Of a DNA stretch of 6,060 bases, positions 1-4,077 are shown piece after piece (position 1 is the stretch's first letter; each line of letters starts with the position of its first letter). The translations under genes and the position numbers were made by a program. Where the stretch lies: positions 1 to 6,060 of the forward strand of contig QMNL01000116.1 in assembly GCA_003647755.1 (NCBI GenBank), written 5' to 3'. The notes beneath the pieces are model-generated. The model searched no databases, was not told the origin of the DNA, and saw only the letters and a list, made by a program, of their open reading frames with translations. The DNA comes from Candidatus Coatesiibacteriota bacterium. Its GTDB lineage: Bacteria; B130-G9.

Positions 1-487
1 ACTCGATCTTGCCCGCCTTCAACTCCTTCACGGCTCTGCCGACATCAAATGTTACAGTCCCGGTCTTTGGTGAAGGCATTAAACGCCTAGGCCCAAGGAT
101 ACGGCCTAACTTCCCAACCTGAGACATCATATCAGGCGTTGCGACAACCGCGTCAAACTCCAGCCAACCGCCCTGCACCTTCTTGATCAACTCATCCCCG
201 CCAACGAAATCAGCACCGGCCGCCTCTGCCTCTTTCTCCTTTTCGCCTTTCGCAAAGACCAGCACACGAACCTCTTTGCCAGTGCCATGAGGGAGATTCA
301 CCGTGCCACGAACCATCTGATCCGCATGCCGTGGATCGACACCAAGCCTCGCCGCCAAGTCCAGTGTCTCGTTGAACTTCGCAAATGACAACTCACAAGC
401 CATCTCTATCGCCTGTTCCAGAGTGTAATACCGCTCGCTATCGACCTTGGCCGACGCCTCCAAATACAGCTTGCCACGTCTCGTCAT
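1..487 (-). CDS. rplA: 50S ribosomal protein L1, N-terminal 162 residues (cut by window edge)
   Basis: Large-subunit protein L1 of the mobile L1 stalk, which binds 23S rRNA and helps release E-site tRNA; in many bacteria it also represses its own operon. I translated it by hand. It opens MTRRGKLYLEA and shows the L1 landmarks LGVDPRHADQMVRG (about 48-61), LPHGTGK (65-71), VRVLVFAKGEK (73-83), QGGWLEFD (105-112), ATPDMM (116-121) and PKTGTVTFDV (140-149). The ATG at 487 is preceded by GAGAGAAG with a 7-nt spacer and lies 39 nt after the rplK stop, the usual L11-L1 pairing. About 162 of roughly 230 residues are present; the C-terminus lies beyond position 1. Oddity: the conserved GPRGLMPNPK segment reads GPRRLMPSPK here (132-141). 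The family assignment is very secure. Confidence 0.97.
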   Translation of the reverse strand, partial: MTRRGKLYLEASAKVDSERYYTLEQAIEMACELSFAKFNETLDLAARLGVDPRHADQMVRGTVNLPHGTGKEVRVLVFAKGEKEKEAEAAGADFVGGDELIKKVQGGWLEFDAVVATPDMMSQVGKLGRILGPRRLMPSPKTGTVTFDVGRAVKELKAGKIE

Positions 488-526
488 CGCACTACTTCTC
501 TCAATTGCCCAACCCTACAAAGCCAA

Positions 527-952
527 CTAATCCTCAACCTCTATGCCCATGCTCCTCGCGGTCCCCATGATTATCTTCACCGCACCATCAATATCTATCG
601 CATTGAGGTCTGCCATCTTCTGCCGAGCCACTTCCTCCAGCTGCGCACGGGTTATGCGACCAACCTTCGTCTTGTTCGGCTCAGCCGATCCCTTCGCAAG
701 ACCAACCGCTCGCTTCAAGAGAAAGGCGGCCGGCGGGCTCTTCGTCACGAACGAAAACGACCTGTCTTTATATATGGTAATCACAGCCGGTATTATCAAA
801 CCCTTCTGATCCTTCGTCCGCTCATTGAACTGCTTGCAGAACTCCATGGGCGCTACCCGATACTGACCAAGTGCTGTCCCAACAGGCGGTGAAGGCGTCG
901 CCGCACCACCCTCTATCTGCAACTTCAACCTCGCAATAACCTCTTTAGCCAA
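527..952 (-). CDS. rplK: 50S ribosomal protein L11
   Basis: L11 binds the GTPase-associated centre of 23S rRNA, supports factor-dependent GTP hydrolysis and is needed for RelA stringent signalling; it is the target site of thiostrepton. The protein has 141 residues, the normal length. The N-terminal domain keeps PSPPVG (20-25) with both prolines of the thiostrepton-site motif (P22, P23), and MEFCKQFNERT follows. The C-terminal rRNA-binding domain is intact, with KSPPAAFLLKRA (about 71-82), the KVGRIT segment and a typical GTARSMGIEVED end. The start is TTG at 952-950, giving MAKEVIARLKL as expected for L11; GAGAGGG stands 8 nt upstream and no ATG or GTG is available in frame. It lies 24 nt after nusG. 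Oddity: the usual GPALGQHGVNI is GTALGQYRVAP (25-35), with five unusual positions, all inside an otherwise standard protein. Confidence 0.97.
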   Translation of the reverse strand: MAKEVIARLKLQIEGGAATPSPPVGTALGQYRVAPMEFCKQFNERTKDQKGLIIPAVITIYKDRSFSFVTKSPPAAFLLKRAVGLAKGSAEPNKTKVGRITRAQLEEVARQKMADLNAIDIDGAVKIIMGTARSMGIEVED

Positions 953-960
953 AGCACCTA

Positions 961-967
961 CCCTCTC
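961..967 (-). promoter_or_regulatory. Shine-Dalgarno deciding the TTG start of rplK
   Basis: GAGAGGG, 8 nt upstream of the TTG at 952. The only nearby ATG, at 971, is out of frame and closes after eight codons, so this site supports the TTG start. Confidence 0.75.
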
Positions 968-976
968 TCATGCTGC

Positions 977-1672
977 CTAGTCCTCCTCATCAGCAAGCTC
1001 TACCTGATCAAAAGAGAGCTCGACGGGAATTGGGCGTCCAAATATCCCCACAGTTACTTTCAGCCGCTTCTTGTCAACCGACACGTCCTCCACATCTCCC
1101 GAAAAAGGCGCAAACAGACCCTCTACTATCTTCACACGGTCACCAACCGCAAAAGGAACTTCCCTCGCACCTGCCTGCTGCCTCTGTTTCTTGCCCTCCT
1201 CGATCGCCGTTATTTCCTCGTCGGTGAACATCTGCAACTCGTCCTCGGCAGACTTGACGAAACCAATTACCTTCGGCGCACTTGTGCAGACCTTAACTAC
1301 TTCAGGACTGAGCTCCATCCGCAAAAACACGTATCCGGGAAATAGGGCACGCTCTCGCCTCATCTCGCGCCCATCACTGCGCCGCGTCTTGACCTGCTCG
1401 GTCGGGACATAAATGCGATTTATCTTGCCCTCAAGCTCCTTGTGCGTCTCGCTCAAGAAAGATATGGCCTTGCTGACCGACTTCTCGTAGCCGGAATACG
1501 TGTGAACCGCATACCAGTGAAATCGGCCGCCCTCCTCCTCCAATTCAGACTCCGAGGTCGCATCGCCCACATCAGCCTCTTCCCCAGAAGAGGTTGATGT
1601 GGCGAGCTCATCCGGCTGAACCTCGCGGTCCTCCTCGCCCTCGCTGCCTGATGTCAAAACTGAAAGACCCAA
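977..1672 (-). CDS. nusG: Transcription termination/antitermination factor NusG with acidic N-terminal extension
   Basis: NusG binds RNA polymerase through its NGN domain and contacts Rho or ribosomal protein S10 through its KOW domain. The NGN domain runs from about residue 51 (HWYAVHTYSGYEKSV) through YVPTEQV (88-94) and the hallmark FPGYV (111-115) to about 157. A linker follows, then a KOW domain from about 174 (AVGDRVKIVEGLFAPFSG) to the IFGRPIPVEL segment (210-219). The length is 231 residues against about 180 in E. coli. The excess is an N-terminal tail of 50 residues, 16 of them D/E and only two R/K, rich in S, T and G. The chosen start is TTG at 1672, 10 nt after secE, with TAAGGG overlapping the secE stop and a 7-nt spacer, which suggests translational coupling. 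An in-frame GTG at 1570 (codon 35) with GAGG 5 nt upstream is a plausible alternative that would give 197 residues. The function call is secure; the start is less so. Confidence 0.96.
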   Translation of the reverse strand: MGLSVLTSGSEGEEDREVQPDELATSTSSGEEADVGDATSESELEEEGGRFHWYAVHTYSGYEKSVSKAISFLSETHKELEGKINRIYVPTEQVKTRRSDGREMRRERALFPGYVFLRMELSPEVVKVCTSAPKVIGFVKSAEDELQMFTDEEITAIEEGKKQRQQAGAREVPFAVGDRVKIVEGLFAPFSGDVEDVSVDKKRLKVTVGIFGRPIPVELSFDQVELADEED

Positions 1673-1679
1673 ATCAAAA

Positions 1680-1685
1680 CCCTTA
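1680..1685 (-). promoter_or_regulatory. Shine-Dalgarno for nusG overlapping the secE stop codon
   Basis: TAAGGG, where TAA is the secE stop codon, lies 7 nt before the TTG at 1672. It favours the long form of NusG and coupling of nusG translation to secE. Confidence 0.6.
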
Positions 1686-1865
1686 CTTCAACGCAAAACG
1701 CAATAACAGAGAGAACAACCTATCCACCACTCCAAGATACGCCGACAGAATCAGCGTCGCCACTATCACAACGATCGTGGCGGACATTATCTGGTCCTTG
1801 TTCGGCCACGTCACTCGCTTCAGCTCGAGCCGAACATCCCGAAAAAACGTTATGAGCCTGTTCAT
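1683..1865 (-). CDS. secE: Preprotein translocase subunit SecE
   Basis: SecE is the small essential subunit that clamps SecY in the SecYEG protein-conducting channel of the inner membrane. The protein has 60 residues, the short single-span form common outside the enterobacteria (E. coli SecE has three spans). An amphipathic N-terminal helix carries the family motif ELKRVTWPNKDQI (about 14-26), including the conserved W-P pair. One hydrophobic membrane segment follows at roughly 28-46 (rich in I, V, A and L). The ATG at 1865 has AGGG 5 nt upstream. It sits between tRNA-Trp and nusG, the expected place. The motif and the context make this certain despite the small size. Confidence 0.96.
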   Translation of the reverse strand: MNRLITFFRDVRLELKRVTWPNKDQIMSATIVVIVATLILSAYLGVVDRLFSLLLRFALK

Positions 1866-1906
1866 CTTGACCCTATATCATCACCACACAAAATCCACAA
1901 CCCGAA

Positions 1907-1983
1907 TGGCAGGCCAGGAGGGATTCGAACCCCCAACTTCCGGATTTGGAGTCCGGCGCTCTAACCATTAGAGCTACTGGCCT
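1907..1983 (-). tRNA. tRNA-Trp (anticodon CCA), 3' CCA encoded
   Basis: The minus strand folds as a full cloverleaf: acceptor AGGCCAG/CTGGCCT (7 bp), D stem GCTC/GAGC, anticodon stem CCGGA/TCCGG around loop CTCCAAA (anticodon CCA), and T stem GGGGG/CCCTC around TTCGAAT with one G-T pair. Discriminator G73, the bacterial Trp identity base, is followed by a genomically encoded CCA, giving 77 nt. It lies between rpmG (26-nt gap) and secE (41-nt gap), a position known for tRNA-Trp in many bacteria, and must be cut out of the operon transcript. Confidence 0.98.
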
Positions 1984-2009
1984 TCATATATCAGCCCGGC
2001 CTTGAAGCG

Positions 2010-2180
2010 CTACCTAACCTCTTTGTGAGAGGTATGTCTCCTGCAAAACCTGCAATACTTGCTCAGCTCTAACTTATCCTGGTGCTTACGCTTATTCCGC
2101 GTGGCGGTGTAGTTGCGCCGCTTGCAATCCACACAAGCGAGCGTGACTATCTCCCGCTGCTTCTTAGCCTTTTTGGCCAC
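2010..2180 (-). CDS. rpmG: 50S ribosomal protein L33, zinc-ribbon form
   Basis: A 56-residue protein found by hand translation. It reads MAKKAKKQREIVTLACVDCK at the start and ends HTSHKEVR. L33 sits near the E site of the 50S subunit. Two CxxC pairs, C16/C19 and C43/C46, mark the zinc-binding (C+) version; some bacteria also keep a cysteine-free paralogue for zinc starvation, not seen here. RNYTATRNKRKHQDKLELSKYC matches the L33 core in order and spacing. The start is GTG at 2180; GGAGAG lies 6 nt upstream, and the MAKK opening is typical. It begins 23 nt after the tuf stop and ends 26 nt before tRNA-Trp, so it is co-transcribed with both. Confidence 0.95.
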   Translation of the reverse strand: MAKKAKKQREIVTLACVDCKRRNYTATRNKRKHQDKLELSKYCRFCRRHTSHKEVR

Positions 2181-2186
2181 CAGCTG

Positions 2187-2192
2187 CTCTCC
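2187..2192 (-). promoter_or_regulatory. Shine-Dalgarno deciding the GTG start of rpmG
   Basis: GGAGAG with a 6-nt spacer to GTG at 2180, inside the 23-nt gap after tuf. Confidence 0.75.
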
Positions 2193-2203
2193 AGACTACA
2201 ATG

Positions 2204-3403
2204 TTACTCGATTATCTCTGTGATCGCACCAGCCCCAACCGTCCTGCCACCCTCGCGAATCGCGAAGCGCTGCTCCACCTCCATCGCTATCGGGCATATC
2301 AACTGGACTTCCATTTCAACGTTGTCTCCAGGGATTACCATGTTGACGTTCTCCGGAAGAGTGATCGTCCCGGTCACGTCCGTCGTCCTGAAGTAAAACT
2401 GAGGCCGATAACCGCTGAAGAACGGCTTGTGACGGCCACCCTCCTTTTCGGACAGAATATAGACCTTCGCCTTGAAGTGCATGTGCGGCGTGATCGTCCC
2501 AGGCTTCGCTATGACCTGGCCACGCTCAATCTCATTGCGCTTGATCCCGCGCAGCAGCACCCCAATGTTGTCGCCCGCCTCGCCAACATCCAGCGTCTTG
2601 CGGAACATCTCGACTCCTGTGCACACCGTCTTCCGTGTGTCGTGAATCCCTACTATCTCGACCTCTTCACCCATCTTGATCACGCCACGCTCGACCCTAC
2701 CTGTCGCTACCGTGCCGCGACCCTGGATGCTGAAAACGTCCTCAACAGACATCAGAAACGGCTTGTCAATAGCTCTCTTCGGAGTCGGAATGTAGTCGTC
2801 AATGGCGTGCACGAGCTGCATGACCGAACCGCAGTTCTCGCATTCATCCTTGCCGCAGCCACACTCAAGGGCCTTGCGAGCTGAACCACGGATTATCGGC
2901 ACCTCGTCCCCCGGGAACTCATACTTGTTCAGCAGATCCCGAACCTCCATCTCCACGATCTCGATCAGGTCCGGATCGTCAACCAAGTCAACCTTGTTGA
3001 GATAGACTACTATATATGGCACGCCCACCTGCTTCGCCAGAAGAATGTGTTCCCTCGTCTGTAACTTAGGACCATCGTCCGCCGCAACAACCAGAATCGC
3101 CCCATCCATCTGTGCCGCTCCCGTGATCATGTTCTTTATGTAATCAACATGTCCCGGGCAATCCACATGTGCGTAATGCCTCTTGTCCGTCTCATACTCG
3201 ACGTGAGCAATTGCGATTGTTATGCCTCGCTCACGTTCCTCGGGAGCCTTATCGATCCTGTCGAACGATGTGTACTCAGCAAGCCCCCTCTTGGAAAGAC
3301 AAAGCGTCATTGCAGCAGTCAACGTTGTCTTGCCGTGGTCAATGTGACCGATCGTGCCAACGTTTACATGAGGCTTCGTCCGCTCGTACTTCGCCTTTGC
3401 CAT
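2204..3403 (-). CDS. tuf: Translation elongation factor Tu (EF-Tu)
   Basis: This GTPase delivers aminoacyl-tRNA to the ribosomal A site in the cytoplasm. The protein has 399 residues against 394 in E. coli and spans all three EF-Tu domains. The G domain shows the P-loop GHIDHGKT (19-26), switch segment RGITI (59-63), DCPGH (81-85) with the catalytic histidine at 85, NKVD (136-139) and SAR (174-176). Domain 2 has GRGTVATGRVERG (228-240), and domain 3 has GGRHKPFFSGYRPQFYFRTTD (322-342) and REGGRTVGAG. An insert at the end of the G domain carries four cysteines (C181, C183, C188, C191). The nearly invariant DGPMPQTREH reads DGPKLQTREH (110-119). The ATG at 3403 has a perfect AGGAGG 6 nt upstream. 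It lies downstream of tRNA-Thr, as tufB does in E. coli. Confidence 0.99.
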   Translation of the reverse strand: MAKAKYERTKPHVNVGTIGHIDHGKTTLTAAMTLCLSKRGLAEYTSFDRIDKAPEERERGITIAIAHVEYETDKRHYAHVDCPGHVDYIKNMITGAAQMDGAILVVAADDGPKLQTREHILLAKQVGVPYIVVYLNKVDLVDDPDLIEIVEMEVRDLLNKYEFPGDEVPIIRGSARKALECGCGKDECENCGSVMQLVHAIDDYIPTPKRAIDKPFLMSVEDVFSIQGRGTVATGRVERGVIKMGEEVEIVGIHDTRKTVCTGVEMFRKTLDVGEAGDNIGVLLRGIKRNEIERGQVIAKPGTITPHMHFKAKVYILSEKEGGRHKPFFSGYRPQFYFRTTDVTGTITLPENVNMVIPGDNVEMEVQLICPIAMEVEQRFAIREGGRTVGAGAITEIIE

Positions 3404-3409
3404 TACAAA

Positions 3410-3415
3410 CCTCCT
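3410..3415 (-). promoter_or_regulatory. Perfect Shine-Dalgarno of tuf
   Basis: AGGAGG, 6 nt before the ATG of EF-Tu. It is the strongest ribosome binding site in the window, fitting one of the most abundant cell proteins. Confidence 0.9.
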
Positions 3416-3497
3416 AAAATACAGTCAATACGAGGAATCCAGCAAACAACCTTAACGTTCCTCAAAATTGTCTCTCTACTCCAAAACTCGTCTCAAA

Positions 3498-3570
3498 AGC
3501 CCACGACCGGACTTGAACCGGTGTCCTCTTCCTTACCAAGGAAGTGCTCAACCTGCTGAGCTACGTGGGC
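3498..3570 (-). tRNA. tRNA-Thr (anticodon GGT), CCA not encoded
   Basis: Full cloverleaf on the minus strand: acceptor GCCCACG/CGTGGGC (7 bp), D stem GCTC/GAGC, anticodon stem CTTCC/GGAAG around TTGGTAA (anticodon GGT, threonine), and T stem ACCGG/CCGGT around TTCAAGT. It is 73 nt with discriminator T. The next bases are TTT rather than CCA, so the 3' end must be completed by tRNA nucleotidyltransferase. It lies 94 nt upstream of tuf, the same partner as thrT-tufB in E. coli. Confidence 0.97.
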
Positions 3571-3588
3571 AGACATGAACATCATATA

Positions 3589-3662
3589 AGCGGGAAACGG
3601 GATTCGAACCCGCGACCCTCAGCTTGGAAGGCTGATGCTCTAGCCAACTGAGCTATTCCCGC
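3589..3662 (-). tRNA. tRNA-Gly (anticodon TCC), CCA not encoded
   Basis: Full cloverleaf on the minus strand: acceptor GCGGGAA/TTCCCGC (7 bp), D stem GCTC/GAGC, anticodon stem TCAGC/GCTGA around CTTCCAA (anticodon TCC, glycine), and T stem GCGGG/CCCGT around TTCGAAT with one G-T pair. Discriminator U73 and the C2-G71 pair match bacterial glycine identity. It is followed by TAT, so CCA is not encoded. An 18-nt gap separates it from tRNA-Thr. It is the first gene after the promoter at 3783-3810. No tRNA-Tyr is present beside it, unlike the E. coli tyrU-glyT-thrT cluster. Confidence 0.97.
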
Positions 3663-3776
3663 CAGAAGCCATCGTCCCAGACCGACTGATCTCCCACCCC
3701 ATCAAGCATGAAAGGTGCCAAAAAACCAATCTAACAGCCAGTAAGCAAGCGCCAGCACTCTCTTCCCTCAACTTCC
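3663..3776 (-). other. Transcribed leader between operon promoter and tRNA-Gly
   Basis: About 113 nt between the inferred transcription start (near 3776-3778) and the first base of tRNA-Gly. I found no tRNA remnant, no strong hairpin and no convincing boxA. It contains a T6 run (minus strand TTGGTTTTTTGG, near 3715-3730) that is not preceded by a stem good enough for a terminator. It presumably acts as a 5' leader removed by tRNA processing. Confidence 0.5.
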
Positions 3777-3782
3777 ATAACA

Positions 3783-3810
3783 AATATAGGGTCTGTCTCA
3801 GCCAAGTCAA
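3783..3810 (-). promoter_or_regulatory. Sigma70-type promoter for the tRNA-tuf operon
   Basis: On the minus strand, -35 TTGACT (3810-3805), a 16-nt spacer and -10 TATATT (3788-3783), each hexamer 5 of 6 to consensus. The bases just upstream (3811-3837) hold A/T tracts such as TTTTTGCATTTGTTGAAAAT, which could serve as an UP element. It points at tRNA-Gly and lies downstream of the terminator of the preceding gene, so it is the best candidate for the main operon promoter. This is a motif match only; no expression data are available to me. Confidence 0.75.
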
Positions 3811-4007
3811 CAACATTTTCAACAAATGCAAAAACTTCCCCACTGCTCCCTTGGCGCTCAACCGCCCTCCAAGCCCATGCCACAAGGCAGGCAAAAAATG
3901 TCCATCAAACTGTCCAATTCAGATAAACCAGACCATTACTCAACTTTCCAGTCAAGTCAAGGAAAAAAACACGCACATCATACACAAGTTCCACAGTTCT
4001 GGAATCC
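3811..4007. other. Intergenic region with no gene seen
   Basis: About 200 bp between the terminator and the operon promoter. It is somewhat A/T-rich, with no ORF having family features and no RNA gene. A short inverted repeat TTCCA/TGGAA (3989-4004, 6-nt loop) and a weak second TTGACT without a good -10 are the only motifs noticed. Confidence 0.6.
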
Positions 4008-4044
4008 AAAACAAAACGGGCGCCTCAATCAGCGAGGCGCCCGT
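4008..4044 (-). terminator. Intrinsic terminator of the upstream secreted-protein gene
   Basis: A perfect 11-bp G+C-rich stem (ACGGGCGCCTC/GAGGCGCCCGT, 4016-4026 and 4034-4044) with a 7-nt loop. On the minus strand it is followed by TTTTGTTTT. It starts 33 nt after the stop codon at 4078. Only the minus-strand side has the T tract, so it ends transcription of the gene at 4078-6060 and insulates the tRNA-tuf operon. Confidence 0.92.
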
Positions 4045-4077
4045 CAATTAGCAATTAAACACTCTTTCCAACTATCG

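Noticed and set aside
945..971. Eight-codon mini-ORF (ATG at 971) spanning the nusG-rplK gap and overlapping the rplK start
   Set aside because: It has no ribosome binding site of its own beyond chance purines and no regulatory codon bias; nothing supports a leader peptide.
1594..1971. Plus-strand frame of 125 codons ending in GQEGFEPPTSGFGVRRSNH
   Set aside because: That ending is the well-known false peptide produced by translating the antisense of a tRNA gene, here tRNA-Trp; the rest is antisense to nusG and secE.
2201..2884. Long open frame of 227 codons on the plus strand, opposite tuf
   Set aside because: It is antisense to an unmistakable EF-Tu gene, has no family signature and an arginine/leucine-rich composition typical of shadow frames.
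3149..3559. Plus-strand frame of 136 codons containing TTGLEPVSSSLPRK
   Set aside because: It is the antisense of tRNA-Thr and of the tuf start, another familiar tRNA-derived artefact.
3640..3894. Minus-strand frame of 84 codons upstream of tRNA-Gly
   Set aside because: It runs over the promoter and into tRNA-Gly and has no recognisable domain, so it is unlikely to be translated.
3940..3965. Second TTGACT on the minus strand (tandem AGTCA in the plus strand), possible extra promoter
   Set aside because: The hexamer 17 nt downstream (AATGGT) is a poor -10, and no better partner is found.
3989..4004. Inverted repeat TTCCA/TGGAA with a 6-nt loop
   Set aside because: Five-base arms are expected by chance and no T tract or promoter overlaps them.
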